Shown in pieces: positions 8,399-26,305 of a stretch of 64,000 bases of DNA. The notes below the pieces were generated by a model. The model was not told where the DNA came from. It was given only the letters and a program-made list of their open reading frames with translations, and did no database searches. A program made the position numbers and the translations under genes. Positions within the stretch are counted from its first letter, which is position 1; every line of letters starts with the position of its first letter. Source of the DNA: Symbiodinium natans (lineage: Eukaryota; Sar; Dinophyceae; Suessiales; Symbiodiniaceae); assembly GCA_905221605.1 (NCBI GenBank), contig CAJNDS010002237.1, forward strand, positions 272,001-336,000, written 5' to 3'.

Positions 8399-11300
8399 GC
8401 CCAGGGCGGCGGTGGAGGCCCTAGTTGCTGCCTTCGAGGCTGCTGGGCGGCCAGCAGTCGAGGCGATGCGCCCCAACCCTTGAACCCCTTTGTAAACCCA
8501 TATCTACCCCTAGACCCCTTTAGACCCCCCGAACCCTAAGCCTCAAGCCCTACTCCCTGGACCCCGGCACGCCTAAACCCCTACACCCTAGACCCCGCAA
8601 CCGCGACCCAATAGACCCCCAAGCCCTAAACCCTAAACCCTCAATTCCTAAACCCCTAAACCCCTAAAGCAACACCCCAAATGTCCCCAAATGTCTCAGG
8701 AACCTGAGGCGCAGGACCGGCCCGCTCGTTGCGATGCGGAGGCCGTGCTGCAGCAGGCCAGGCACACCGGGCTCTTCCTGCGGCAATCTAGCGTCATATC
8801 ACAAGTATATATATATATATATACAGTCAAAGTTATGATCCCTTTTTTGGGGTACCTAATATAATACGGCACCAAATATTTAGGCTACCCCAAAAGGGAT
8901 CATAATTCTGACAGCCACCCATACGTATGTATACCTTTATGTATAGAGGTACTTATTTATTCACAGGTTGTTTAGGGACGTAGACTGAGTTACCATAGTG
9001 GCCCTAAACCCCAAACCCTAATCCAGAAAGCCTGAACATCAGGGGCATGCCTGGCACAGGTGAGCAGAGAAGTTCCTTCCCTGCGAAGCCGCTGATGCGA
9101 CAAAAAGAGAGATGCCTTCGGCCTCGCGCGGGACTCCCGAAACTTGGGGTTAAGGGTTGAGGGATTGAGTTTGGGGTGTATAGGGTTTAGGGCTTAGGGT
9201 TGTAGGGGTTGGGGGGTTTGGGGGATAAGTTTGGGGTTTAGTTTTTTTTTAAATTTTTTTGGCGGCGTAGGGCTGCCAAGACTTGGTAACCCGAAGCCCC
9301 TCTATCCTAAGCTCAACGCTTTTGCCGTGGTATGGACCTCTAAAGCCCTCCAAAAAGAAGCTCAGTGGTATAGGCATGGCCGCGAAAAAGCAGAGTACAC
9401 ATTTGTTGACACATGTAGGTGTGTGGGTATATGTCAATGTTCTCTTTGTCTCTCTCTCTCTCTATGTCTATGCATAAACACTCGAGCAAGAAGCCCTAAT
9501 CTAAACCCTAAACCCTAAACCCTGAACCCTGAACCCTAAACCCTAAACCCTAAACCCTAATCTTTCTTTTTTCGCTCTGCCAGGGCTCGTGGCCTCCACC
9601 GGCCTGAGCGAGTGGTGGATGAGGACGCGAGTTTGGACTCCTAGGCTTGAGGGGTTTAGGGTTTAGGGCTAGGGTTTAGGGTTTAGGGTTTAGGGTTTAG
9701 GGTCTAGGAGTCTAGGGTTTAGGGTGTAGGGTGTAGGGTGTAGGCTTTCGGGTTTCTCCGAATTCCGGTTCTTGAGGTGCAGGGGCGCTAGGTGCCCCAC
9801 CAGCAGGCCCGCAAGGGACAATGATTGGTATGGAGGGCGGGGGTCCCTTCTTGCTAGCCCCAAGCCCGACACCTTAAACCCTCAACAATGTAGAGAGCGG
9901 GTGCCGTTTCTTGTTACCCCTTAAACCCCTAAGCCCTCAAAGCCCTCAAACCCCCAAAGCCCCTAAACCCCAAAATCTCCAACCTTAAGCCGTCAACCTC
10001 CAGAACTTAACCCTCTAAATCGTGAACCTGAACTCCTCTGTTATTTGCTCAATAACCACCCAAAACACACAAACTATTCTTCCTTGTAAAGGCAATATAG
10101 GGATTATTGTTCTTTATTTTTCTGTTGGTTCTGAAGCAAATAGATGACCCTTATTATCAGTACCAGTGAACCCTAACTAAACACTAAAGGCCCTAAACCC
10201 TAAACCCCTAGAGCCTAAACCCCTAGACCCCCAAAACCCTGAACCTGACCCCTTTCTGCCAACTGAAGGCAAGCCCAAGGGGCTAAAGGAGCGGGTCACT
10301 TAGGTATGTAGGGGTTACAAAGGGTCCCTTCCAGGGGTCCCTCCTTATCCCCCTTAACAAGCTTGGAAGGAGCTTGAGATCACTTTCGGGGCCACTGGGG
10401 GCCTGACGCTTCCCCAGTTCGGCCAGGGCGAAGCTGCCGCCAGCTAATACCCACGAGCCCGAACCAAAGGGGTCCTTGTCGTTTAGGGTCTAGGGTTTAG
10501 GGTCGAGGTTTTGGGGGTAGGGTTTTAGATGGGAACACCAACAGGGAACCTCAGGAATATGGTCAATGGTTTGGGGTTTAGGGTTGAAATGCCGGTCTTC
10601 TCGACTGCCTCGACTACTCGGAAGCCGTTGCCCGTGCCGTCGTGTGCCTTGATTTCAATGAATCTTCGCCCGTGCCGCTGCGTTGGCTGCCCATAGCAAT
10701 GCCATGCCCATGAGATTCTGGAATGCATCAGTTGGTGCTGCGAAGATGTCTACAATCTGCCCGCTCGACATGAAGGGGTCTTCATGCAAGCTGAATCATT
10801 TAAAGCCGACTGTAGCCCACGAGGGCACATGCCAAGCAGCAGGCAAAACGTCGCGTGCTTGAACCCTAAACCCTAACCCCCCTAATCTCTTGTAGTATAT
10901 GAAACATATTTTACATTACAGTTACTGGCAAGTGTATATAAGCTTCCATTTTCATATGGAGTGTATATATTGGGTGTCCTTTTGGGGATACAAGGAATTT
11001 AAGCCCTAATTATTACTTCATATGACTCCTTTAAATTACTGAATCCCATCACCGGCCTCTACTCTGGCGCTGATTCCGGCCTCCGCAGCTGTTGCAAGAG
11101 CCTTTCCTACAGCACATGTGCATGCGAGAAAGAGACCTTGAGCAACGGGCAAACATGCAGAGACTACGCGCAAGCATTCCGATGGCCTCTGACGTAGAGT
11201 AGAGCTACAGACAGCCAGAGGTGCCACTATCATCATCATATTTCGCGTCATGACATTTCTTGTTCGTATTTTCCCCGGCTTTGCGAAACTGGGAGAGCGG

Positions 11301-12270
11301 CGGCCCTTGTCAGCATGGTCCAGGACTTAGCTCTCTATGCCGTGGGATGGGAGTAGTACCACCACCACCACCACCACCACCAACACCACCACCGTCTTAT
11401 TGATGGTTTCATAGAATCTCTCAACATAGGCAGTAGTGACGAGCAATGGCAATTTCCTCTTCTTCTTGCTCTTATTCGCATCTTCCAGAACAATTTACCT
11501 TGTTCTTTTGTTCTCAATCTTCTTCTTCTGCTTCTTCTTATTCTTAATCTTCTTCTGGTCTTCCTAATCTTCTTCTCCTGGTCCGCGGCCAGAGCTCGTT
11601 CAGGTGATGAATCGGCGGCGCCGAAGTCTCCTGGTGGGCGCCCCAGATCCGGTGGAGAAAAGGGAAGAATGTGCTGAGAGTTATAGGACTATAGGGCTTA
11701 GGCGGCTGCGGGTTCAGCTTTTTGTGATCATTTTCACGCAGCTTCGTGCTTCTGGGGTTCCATTGCCCACTAGTAACTTTGGTCGGTAAGATCGGTCCCC
11801 TGTCGGCCCCACCTTACATTCAGGACCACTAGAGAACCGCCCCCTTCTGTATGAAACAAGGGCGATAGCGATTTGAGCATCCCATGCAGAGCTCCGGCTG
11901 GCATATTCTTAGTAGTAGAGTAGATAACCTTTAACCTTTTTGGGTTAATATATTCTCCTTATAATATCACAGGTTAACCTTTAAAACCCCCAGGTACTGG
12001 ACAACTAAGTATTCCCTTGAGCATGGCTGTGGCGCGGCTCTGGGGCTACGGTAAGGGAAGACTGAGAAGGGCAGGGCTCCTATATTTCGGGTCCAGGGTC
12101 TACTGTTTAGGGTTTAGGGTTTAGGGTTTAGGGTTTAGGCCCCAGCCCTAAGAATCCCGAAGCCCTAAGTGGCGAAGCGCAGGCTTCGAGCTCAAAAAAT
12201 TGGGCAGGCAATCCATCACGGCCTTTCTTGCGGCTCTTGCTCATGCAGCCGACAGCCCCTGAACCCTAAA
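6331..12270 (+). CDS. Unidentified multi-exon gene(s) in telomeric-repeat-bearing introns
   Basis: Short open blocks of protein-like composition alternate with CCCTAAA/TTTAGGG tracts. Candidate exons: 6331-6424; 6497-6596 (contains MNTESEPLEDDGEAVWL, donor GTGAGT); 6760-6885; 7118-7195 (VYHRGFVAWAGFP); 7283-7413 (LFLHEWVLWLGSQLSILNW); 7609-7705; 8398-8480 (VEALVAAFEAAGRPAVEA); 8700-8795 (CDAEAVLQQARHTGLFLRQ); 9066-9145; 9584-9643; 10368-10447 (KELEITFGATGGLTLPQFG); 10587-10710; 10738-10862; 11580-11700; 12170-12265 (LKKLGRQSITAFLAALAHA). All are on the + strand, usually with an AG just upstream. I recognise no family and cannot say whether this is one gene or several. Boundaries are approximate. 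Confidence 0.45.
6656..6756 (+). repeat. CCCTAAA tract grading into pure CCCTCAA units
   Basis: About five CCCTAAA units followed by about nine CCCTCAA units, a homogenised variant of the telomeric heptamer. Confidence 0.95.
7490..7592 (+). mobile_element. Introner-like element, family 1, copy 1
   Basis: Shares the ordered blocks GGACCC, ATAGACCC, AAATAGTAGGAT, GACCCC, AAGGTACCC and AATTTCGGAA with the 116-bp intron at 61799-61914. It lies just upstream of a candidate exon at 7609 and is probably part of an intron. Confidence 0.65.
7855..8036 (+). repeat. (CTA)n trinucleotide microsatellite
   Basis: About 55 CTA/TAC units with sparse CTG/CTC interruptions. It is open in several frames (poly-T, poly-L, poly-S), which are composition artefacts. 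Confidence 0.97.
8268..8400 (+). repeat. Second (CTA)n microsatellite
   Basis: About 40 TAC units with a CTGCTGCTC interruption, directly before the candidate exon at 8398. Confidence 0.97.
8824..8913. mobile_element. Small hairpin element with terminal inverted repeats (MITE-like)
   Basis: The left arm starts CAGTCAAAGTTATGATCCC. The right arm ends GGGATCATAATTCTGACAG, its imperfect reverse complement. The arms extend about 35 bp each (TTTTGGGGTAC against CTACCCCAAAA) around a 20-bp AT-rich loop. A (TA)n tract lies immediately to the left. Confidence 0.7.
9650..9745 (+). repeat. TTTAGGG tract with variants
   Basis: About 13 units of TTTAGGG, GTCTAGG and GTGTAGGG following the candidate exon at 9584-9643. 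Confidence 0.92.
10870..11580. other. Region without confident genes
   Basis: AT-rich sequence (10880-11040), a moderately open stretch (11040-11260), a (CAC)n run at 11357-11395, and CTT/TCT-rich sequence at 11455-11580. I see no convincing exon. Confidence 0.5.
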
Positions 12271-12460
12271 CCCTAAACCCTAAACCCTAAACCTAATTCT
12301 TCACTCCTGGAAGCCCGCAACCTGACACACTTAGACTCTCGGAAGCTCACCAAAAACCTGAACTCTTAACACCCCCCCAGCCCCCCAAACCCCCAGAACA
12401 AACCCTCTTGTGGCTCCTAAGACCCTGACAGCTCCTGAGCCCCAAATATCCCTAAACCAT

Positions 12461-12590
12461 CCTAAACCCTAAACCCTAAAACCTAAACCCTAAACCCTAA
12501 ACCCTAAACCCTAAACCCTAAACCCTAAACCCTAAACCCTAAACCCTAAACCCTAAACCCTAAACCCTAAACCCTAAACCCTAAACATCC
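12461..12590 (+). repeat. Near-perfect CCCTAAA array
   Basis: About 17 tandem heptamers, mostly exact, immediately upstream of the first SMYD exon. Confidence 0.97.
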
Positions 12591-12618
12591 CAAACCCCCC
12601 CCCCCCGAAACCCCTGGG

Positions 12619-18590
<5,972 letters not shown>

Positions 18591-19114
18591 AGGTTCAGGG
18601 TTTAGGGTTTGGGGTTTAGGTTTAGGGTTTAGATCTCGACGGTTTAGGGTGTAAGGCTTAGGTGTCAGGGCTTGTGCTCTAGGTTTTTGTCCATGTTTGG
18701 CTAGAGCTTAGGGTTTAAGGTTCAGGGATTCCGCCAGCTTATCTTACTATCCCGGTTCTCTCATGAGAGCTGCTACGGGGCCCTAAACACTAAACCCTAG
18801 ACCCTAAACCCTAAACCCTAAAACCCTAAGCCAGTCCCTTGGGAGATTTGAGTTTGCCTTAAGGGAATCACGTCTAGGACTCTCTTTCAGAGGGCGTGAA
18901 CCTGCAGCCTTGACCTTTCAAACCCCGACCCTGAAGCCCTAAACGCTACAAACTCAAGAAAGACCCTAGAGAAGGACCTTCAAGCCCCAAAAGCCCGTCT
19001 AAGCTCTAAAGACCAGGACCCTAGAAACCCTATACCATACCCTAAACCCTAAACCTTGAACCCTAAACCCTAAACCCTAGACCACCTAAACCCCAAACCC
19101 GAAACCCTAAACCA

Positions 19115-21470
19115 AGGTTGCCCTTTGCGAGCTCGGCCGCCAACGCCGCCGTGGGCGCGGCTTTGAAGGACTTGTCGAGGTGCTCTAAGTAGGAGTTCGG
19201 TGCCTTGTATCAATCCCTGAACCCCCAAACCATCCCTATCGAAATCCTCTACAGCGCTGTAATGCAAGATATTTTGCAGGGTTCATTCCCTAAACCCCAA
19301 ACCCCAAACCCTAAACCCCAAACCCCAAAGCCTAAAGCCTAAACCCTAAACCCTAAACCCTAAACCCTAAACCCTAAACCCTAAACCCTAAACCCTAAAC
19401 CCTAAACCCTAAACCCTAAACCCTAAACCCTAAACCCTAAACCCTAAACCCTAAACCCTAAACCCTAACCCTAAACCCCAAACCGTAAACCCTAAACCCG
19501 AAACCCCAAACCCTAAACCCCAAACCCTAAAGCCTAAACCCTTAGCCCCTGTAAGGTTGGAGCCCCTGGACCGCAGCGAAAGTGAGGCTCCCGGCCTGGA
19601 AGCGCGCGCCCGGAGCAATCTCAAGCTCATCCGAGGCGGGGTTAGGGTTTAGGGTTTAGGGTTTAGGGTTTAGGGTTTAGGGTTCAGGGTTCAGGGCTTA
19701 AGGCTTAGGGCTTAGGGCTTAGGGCTTAGGGTTTGGGGGTTTAGGGTTTCGGGATTTAAAGGGTTTAGGGTGTCGGGGTTTAAGGGTAGGTTTAGGGTTG
19801 AATTAGGGTCTCGGGTTTAGGGCTTTAAGGTATTAAGGGTGCAGGGTTTAGGGCTTAGGGTGCTGGAGCTCGGGAGTTTTTGGGGAGTCTTTCGCGTTTT
19901 GGGATGCTTAGAGACAGATTCTCAGGGACGTTTAGGGTTTCGAGACTGCCTGCTAGGCTTTAAACCCTGAACCCTAAACCCTAATTAAGCCCTAAACCCT
20001 AAACCCTAAACCCGAAACCCTAAACCCTTCACCCTGCACCCGAAACCCTAAACCCAAAACCCCTTCCTCCCTTCCCTGTGATGCGGGCATCGGAAGGCAT
20101 TCTCGCCAAGCTGCTCCCAGCAGTCCATCGGGAGGCCGTGATCTTGCAGGAGCGGACATCCTAGCCCCTAAGCCCTAAACCCTAAGCCCCAAACCCTGAA
20201 CCCTAAACCCTAAACCCTAAACCCTAAGCCCTAAGCCCTAAGCCCTAAACCCTAAACCTGAATGTGCCGTTTACAGGGCGCCCCCTTACAACTCAACACA
20301 ACTTCCCCCTGGAAGGAGCTGCGGGGCTTGGCCCTGTCCACAGCAGAGTTGGCTAAGGCCTGGGCGCCTGTTTGCCTGGGTTTAGGGTTTAGGGTTTGGT
20401 TGCTGCTGGGGATGTTTTATCGAATCTCCCCGACTACTCGACTTCCCCCGACGGCTCCCCTGCTGAATAAGCCCCTTATTAATCCTTTTGGCCCGGGGGC
20501 GGGGGGTTTTGGCCATCGATCGTTGGTAGCCCGGTCTGGAAGAATCCCAAAACTTGACCACTCTGCATAATCAGAAGTCTTGTTAGAGAAGATAAATTCC
20601 AGGCCCAAACGTATGGCAATACTAATAATGGCTGATCATATGCAAAGTCATCGAAGTAGTAGCAGTCGTCGTCGTCGTCATCGTCGTCGTCCTTGTCCTC
20701 GTCCTCGTCCTCGTCGTCGTCGTCGTCGCCGCCGTCGCCGCCGTCGCCGTCGCTGCAAAAATATTCACAATCAGAAGAGATATAATATCGCAATAGCCAT
20801 ATCAATTAAACCCTAGGTTTAGACCCTGCAAGCCCGAAACCCTAAACCCTAAACCTAAACCCTAAACCCTAAACCCCAAACCCCAAACCCCCTAAACCCA
20901 GTCCTTGTTTGAGCAGCTCAGGACCCAGAGACTGTCTTGGAGATGGCAGGAGAGCTCCTGGATCGCTGCGAGCGCTGGTATGGCCCCCTCCATTTGAGCC
21001 TTGGGATTTTCGTGGGGGTTTAGGATTTAGGGTTTAGGGCCAGGGTTTAGGGTTGAACATTAGGGTTAGGGGTTTGGGGGGATTCATCTCTAGATTACGG
21101 GCCCATTTGTTTTTTTTTGGGGTGATTCCTCGCCCACGGGCTTCTGGTCCACGTGCGGCCCAGTTCTCTTTACAATAAGAATACAATAAGATATTGACCT
21201 GTAATCCCAGCTTGAAGCCCCAGACCTGAAACCTAAACCCCACGCCCTAAGCCCCATAAGCCCCAAGCCCTGGGGTCCGAGAGACCCCACGCCCTCTCCG
21301 AGGAAGCGATGCTCTCTCCTGCGGGCGCAGGCGGCCGCGCACGGAACCCTTGGCTCCAAGCTGAGGGCCGCGGAGGCTGCGGGAACCCTGGCGGAGCTCC
21401 AGGCTCGGCTCGGCCTCAGCGAGGGTGTCGGGAACTGTGCCAAGGACGTGCTTTTCAAAACGGGCATGTA
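19115..21470 (+). CDS. Further candidate exons (SMYD C-terminus or next gene)
   Basis: Open blocks: 19115-19190; 19562-19643 (SEAPGLEARARSNLKLIRG); 20065-20165 (ASEGILAKLLPAVHREAVI); 20276-20380 (PWKELRGLALSTAELAKAW); 20905-21010 (LEMAGELLDRCERWYGPLHL); 21300-21470 (LGSKLRAAEAAGTLAELQA). The YGPLH block resembles the helical-repeat C-terminus of SMYD/TPR proteins. The rest is unassigned. Confidence 0.42.
19331..19485 (+). repeat. CCCTAAA array
   Basis: About 20 nearly exact heptamers, one of the longest pure tracts here, flanked by CCCCAAA variants. Confidence 0.97.
20655..20758 (+). repeat. (GTC)n/(GCC)n trinucleotide repeat
   Basis: GTCGTC, CCTCGT and CGCCGT units over about 100 bp. Asp- and Arg-rich ORFs on either strand are artefacts. 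Confidence 0.9.
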
Positions 21471-21479
21471 GATATAGTT

Positions 21480-22430
21480 ATAGCCATAGATGCATGTGTG
21501 TATATATATATATGTATATATGTATATGTTCCGATACAAGTGTTATGTTATACAAGAAGGGGCTTGCGGCTGAGAGGTTAGGGCCTAGGGTTTACGGTCT
21601 AGGCAGGTCTCAGGGGCTGGCCAGGACACCGCTGACCAGGAGGCAGAAACCGCGTTTGTGTGTGAACTGGATGCCATGGACTAGCGCACGACAGCTCGTG
21701 CGCCAGACATTGGAGCACGTCCACGACAGCAATGATGTCCTTGGCGTGTGTTGCTTGGCCGAGGACTCCGCCACTGCTCCCGGAACCATGCCAAGGCAGA
21801 TGTGTGCAAGCGCGAAGCAGGTCTGGCTTGATGCGATCACACTCCAAGACTGATTCCATGATGCTCCCTGTGGTCTAAGATGGAAACCCACCACCATGCT
21901 CAAGCGGACGGCATCGTGACGACGAGAGATCGACTGAAGCTTCTCCTACTATGGCCGTTTCCGGCCCAGCATCATGGAGCCCCCATGCTTTCGGGTTTAG
22001 GGTTTAGGGTTTTAGGGTTTACGGTATTCTTTACGTTTCCAGGGTTGAGTCATGGATCTGTGAAGAACTGGAGATCCAAAGAATCCACACGTGCCGAGGA
22101 GTCGAGCGAGAAAGACCCGCTTTTTCAGGATCCGGAAAAAAAGGGGTCGGAAAAAATACTGATAGTATTCCCTTATGGTCCCTTTATAAATATACTTTAA
22201 TAACCTATTGTAATTATTAAGGCCATCAATAAAAAAAAAGGCTCCTATACTAGCTGTGGCCGTAGCATCCGGCCGCCCTGCTGGCCACTGAGGCCTGCGC
22301 CTGTGCCTCCATCGTCGTTGCTGCCCTGTGTCACAGAGGCTGTGATTCGGAGTTTAGGGTTTAGGGTTCAGGGTTTAGGGTTTAGATTCCCCCCCCCCCC
22401 GGCCCCTTTTCCGAAGTAGCCCTTCATCAG
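21480..22430. other. Intron or intergenic stretch without a confident gene
   Basis: A short TA/TATG microsatellite (21498-21525), unique sequence open on both strands at 21610-21900, an AT-rich segment at 22130-22240, and weak telomeric units. No block has recognisable motifs. Confidence 0.45.
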
Positions 22431-25400
22431 AAGATGAGCACGGCTACCTTCAGTACATTTTCGACAGAGATTCAGGGAGCGCGTGGCTTGCCTTCCTTTC
22501 GCTGACAGGCCTGGCCTGGCTGGGTGCAGGTCACCATCTCAGCTGGACACAGGTGGGGTGCTGTTCCAGGGGCCGCAACGTACCATGAGATGAGCAGCCC
22601 AGGCCAGCCTTCATCTCAAAACTCTGTACCGGCATTTCCCAAAATAGGGGAGAATCCCCTTAAATGGACCCCCCCAAAAAGGGTTTTTCGGAAACCCCAT
22701 TCTACCCTAAACCCTAAGCCCTAAACCCGGAACCCCAAGCTTGTGGTAGCTTATTCTCATGTTTGAGTGACCAGCGTCGAGTAATCCAAAGCCGAGGCAA
22801 GCCCGATCTGGAGTCGCTGCCTCAGCCTTTCTTGCCGGGCGTTTGAACCCGAAACCCTTCCCCAAACTTAGGGTTTAGGGTTTTGGGTTTAGGCTTTAGG
22901 GTTTAGGAACAGTCCATGACAGGAAGGCATCGCCAGCTGGACGTCGCACTGTCCTGCAGGACGGGAAAGTTCCCATGTGCCGACCCATCCCGCGAGCTTC
23001 CTTCACTTTTTGGGGGGGGGGGGGGTAGCAGTAGGGGTTTGGGGTTTAGGGTTTAGGGTTTAGGGTTTAGGGTTTAGGGTTTCGGGTTCAGGGAAATTCT
23101 CCTCTCCTCCTCCTCCACCTCCTCCTCCTCCTCCTCGCAACCCCCCAATGTTTCAATCTCGCCATCTCTCAGTCTCTGCCCAAAGCCCAAAGCCCTCTCA
23201 ACCCTAAACTTTAAAGCCTAAAGCCTAAAGCCTAAAGCCTAAAGCCTAAAGCCTAAACCTTAAACCCTAAACTCTAAACCCCTACTCTGCTGCTGGTTGC
23301 AGAGGAGTCTGCAGCCGCAGCAACTGCGGCCATGTGGCTGAAGCCGGAAGCGGCCGAAGCCTTCAGGCCCAGCGCCGCCAGCAAGCTTTGCAGGGTTTAG
23401 GGGTTTAGGGTGTAGGGGTTTAGGGTTTAGGGTTTAGGGTTTAGGGTTTAGCGGTTTAGCGGTTTAGCGGCTTAGCGGTTTAGCGGGTTAGGGTTTAGGC
23501 TTGAGATTCGGGCCGAAGCCTGCCACTTTTTCCCGTATGAAGTAGGATTATTCGCGGCTATGTGTTTATGACGAGTATGATTCTTGAGTCATAAGAGGCC
23601 CACACCCAAGAATGTAAAATGCAGGGGGGGGGCCCAAGCCAAATCTTATACAAAGCCCCGCGCTCTTCACAATTGCAAATCGAGGGGTCGACTATTCTTT
23701 TCCCAACCCCTTCTGCGATCCATTCCGCGGATTTCCCGCAACTAATCTCGACGGGGTCTACGTCGTCTCACATGCACGTACTGGAGGTCTGCGAAGACTG
23801 GAGATTGCTCAGCTGCGCATGTGCTCTGGAACTTGAACACTCCGAAAACCTCTCCCATCTCTGCTTGACATGTGGTAAGAGAAGTGATGGAAGCTACCCA
23901 TATCACGGTCCAACGAAGGAACCATGAGTTAGAGGAGAGGCGCACATTTTTCTCATGGTTCTCCTCCCGTGGCGTGCCGCATGCTTCGCGAATTGACTGT
24001 CCAGGGTGGATCGCATTTTCAACGCCAAGCAGCAACTTATTCCAAAGGTTCGATGCTTGCCGGCAAGTACATGTGACATGCGCAGTGTCCACATGCATCG
24101 ACTGGTGTTAATCTGTATTCAGTAACAACAACAATAGCAAAATTAAGCATAAGCATCGTAACAAAATATGAGGAATGAAAAACACAAGAATCTCCAAAAT
24201 AACTCGTGCTCAGAATTTTCGCAGCTGAACCCTGAACCCCAAACCCTAAACCCTAAATCCTAAACCCTAAACCCTAAACCCTAAACCCTAAACCCTAAAC
24301 CCCAGACGTTTGCTTGCCCAGGAAAGTATTATCAGAAGCTGGAAGGCCTTGGCGAGCTGATTGAGGGTTTAGGGTTTAGGGTTTAGGGTTTATTGGCACT
24401 CCCTGAGCTTCGTTGCGCCCGCTCGCCTTCCCACGGTTTTTTTTGCGTTGCGCGGGGTAGACTTCCAAAGCCCTAAAACCCTAAACCCTAAACCCTAAAC
24501 CATCAACCCTAAACCCTAAACCCTAAACCCTAAAAACCCTAAACCCGAAGCCCCAACCTTAATGTCTTAGCCCTAAACCCTAAACCCGAGGCCCGCTAGA
24601 CATCGTGTGAGTTCTGGTCAGGCCTCCGAGATGATCTCCTTCTCCAGGTCGAGCTGGAAGCATGGGGCCTCAAAGACCACGCAGAACGCACACTATGTCA
24701 TGGATTAGGGTTTAGGGTTTAGGGTTTAGGGTTTAGGGCTTAGGGCTAAGGGCTTAGGGCTTAGGATTTAGGGTTTAGGGTTTAGGGTTTAGGGGGTTTG
24801 GGGGGGTTTGGGGGATTTAGGGAGGTTTAGGGGGTTTAGGGGGTTTAGGGGGTTAAGGGTTTAGGGCGAAGAAGGGCCTGTTTCTGCACTTGCCTGAGGC
24901 TGGACAGCGAGTGGAGTTCAGGGCCCGCGGCCCAGATTGGAGAGATCAACCCTAAACCCTAAACCCTAAACCCTAAACCCTCAACCCTAAACCCTCAACC
25001 CTCAACCCTCAACCCTAAACCCTAAACCCTCAACCCTAAACCCTAGACCCTAAACCGCGGCAGGCCCGTCCCGCCGAGTGGTTCTCAGGTGTGGACAACA
25101 AGTTCGACGGGCAGCTCGGATGCGTTGTGGGGGGGCTTCGACTTCTTGGGGCTTGGGGGTTTAGGGTTTAGGGTTAGGGTTTAGGGTTTAGGGTTTAGGG
25201 TTTAGGGTTTAGGGTTTAGGGTTTAGGGTTTAGGGTTTAGGGTTTAGGGTTTAGGGTTTAGGGTTTAGCGTTTAGGGTTTAGGGTTTAGGGTTAGGGTTG
25301 AGGGTTTAGGGTTGAGGGTTTAGGGTGGGTTCTGAGTCGTATAGGTTCCCCAAAGTACCCTGAAGTGTCCCTGGACCCCAGAAGTTGACCCCGAAACCCT

Positions 25401-26050
25401 AAGCTTAACCCCCATCCCCCTCTTCATACATATAGAAAAACATTCTTGTTCACGAAATGCCGAGAACATCACGCTCATTTATCATTTATAAGTTAACCCT
25501 CTACCCTATAAACTCGAAACCCTGAACCCTAAACCTTAAACCCTAAACCCCAATCCCTAAACCTGATCATGTGGCAGTCACGCAGTTTCGCCCGTTGCGG
25601 CACGAGGACGTTCCAGGCCGCCGGGCAGCTGGATGCGAAGTACGGCTGCACATCCTACACTGTCCAGGCCAGGAGGGACCCTTAGCTTCGGGGTTTAGGG
25701 TTTAGGGTTTGGGGAGTCCCTAAACCCAAAATCCATCTGGCCCTAAACCCTCAAATTATCCCAAGAAAGCACTGTCGGTAGAAAAAGAGCAACTTGTGAA
25801 CCCTAAACCCTAAACCCTAAACCCTACACCCTAAACCCTAAACCCCAAACCCCAAACCCTAAACCCTAATCCTTAAACCCTAAACCCCAACCCCTAAACC
25901 CTAAACCCCAAGCCCTAAACCCTAAAAACCCTACAAGCCCTCTCCAGTAGCACCTTGGGAGGCTGGGAGTATCGCCCTCGTAGCCCGCGGGCTCTGCACT
26001 TTCGAGCAGAAGGCCTTGGCATGGGCCCTGCGGCCTTCGGGATGATTCGG
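22431..26050 (+). CDS. Unidentified multi-exon gene; some blocks resemble a cold-shock-type domain
   Basis: Candidate exons: 22431-22508 (DEHGYLQYIFDRDSGSAWLA); 22905-23012; 23297-23393; 24322-24368 (GKYYQKLEGLGELIE); 24650-24712; 24869-24945 (GLFLHLPEAGQRVEFRARG); 25053-25155 (AEWFSGVDNKFDGQLGCV); 25563-25686 (DAKYGCTSYTVQARRDP); 25946-26050 (ALHFRAEGLGMGPAAFGM). FLH-x(7)-VEF and the FDGQLG / AKYG blocks have the rhythm of dinoflagellate cold-shock-like nucleic-acid-binding domains, but the key aromatic RNP motifs are not clear. The family assignment is weak; the coding nature of the blocks is more secure. Confidence 0.42.
22634..22697 (+). mobile_element. Introner-like element, family 1, copy 2
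   Basis: Shares AAAATAGG-GGAGAATCCCCTT, GACCCC, CCAAAAAGGG and TTTCGGAAA blocks with the copies at 50747 and 61799. Confidence 0.55.
23500..24235. other. Intron-sized stretch without telomeric repeats
   Basis: About 700 bp of ordinary composition, open for about 80-118 codons on both strands at 23.7-24.1 kb. I recognise nothing in either frame and leave it uncalled. Confidence 0.4.
24938..25062 (+). repeat. Mixed CCCTAAA/CCCTCAA array
   Basis: About 17 heptamers alternating between the two variants, upstream of the candidate exon at 25053. Confidence 0.95.
25155..25332 (+). repeat. TTTAGGG array
   Basis: About 25 heptamers, nearly exact, starting immediately after the candidate exon at 25053-25155. 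Confidence 0.97.
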
Positions 26051-26059
26051 GATTTGGGG

Positions 26060-26172
26060 GTTCAGGGTTTAGGGTTCAGGGTTTAGGGTTTAGGGTTTAG
26101 GGTTTAGGGTTTAGGGTTTAGGGTTTAGGGCTTAGGGTTTAGGGCAGTTTAGGGTTTGGTTAGGGGTTTGGG
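26060..26172 (+). repeat. TTTAGGG array
   Basis: About 15 heptamers directly following the candidate exon at 25946-26050. Confidence 0.95.
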
Positions 26173-26235
26173 GTTTTGGGCCACGCGCACGCGCGCGTGC
26201 TCCCCACCACAGCCACCTGCATTACTCTTCATTGG

Positions 26236-26305
26236 CTTGGTAGCCCAGAGGTACACTTTTGCCCTTTTTGGTTCAGGTTCCCTTGTCAAGTAACCAACCC
26301 CCCAA
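26236..26305 (+). mobile_element. Dispersed element, family 2 (GTAGCCCAG), copy 1
   Basis: GGTAGCCCAGAGGTACAC, a T/G-rich core, then GGTTCCCTTGTCAAGTAACC. The same ordered blocks occur at 56907 and 61998, where the 5' GT sits at a likely splice donor. Confidence 0.6.

Noticed and set aside
7801-8483. Poly-Thr, poly-Ser, poly-Leu and poly-Tyr ORFs
   Set aside because: They are six-frame translations of (CTA)n microsatellites, open only because the triplet lacks stops.
23742-24111. Overlapping ORFs of about 80-118 codons on opposite strands
   Set aside because: No motif, no flanking telomeric or splice pattern, and both strands are equally open, so coding cannot be assigned.
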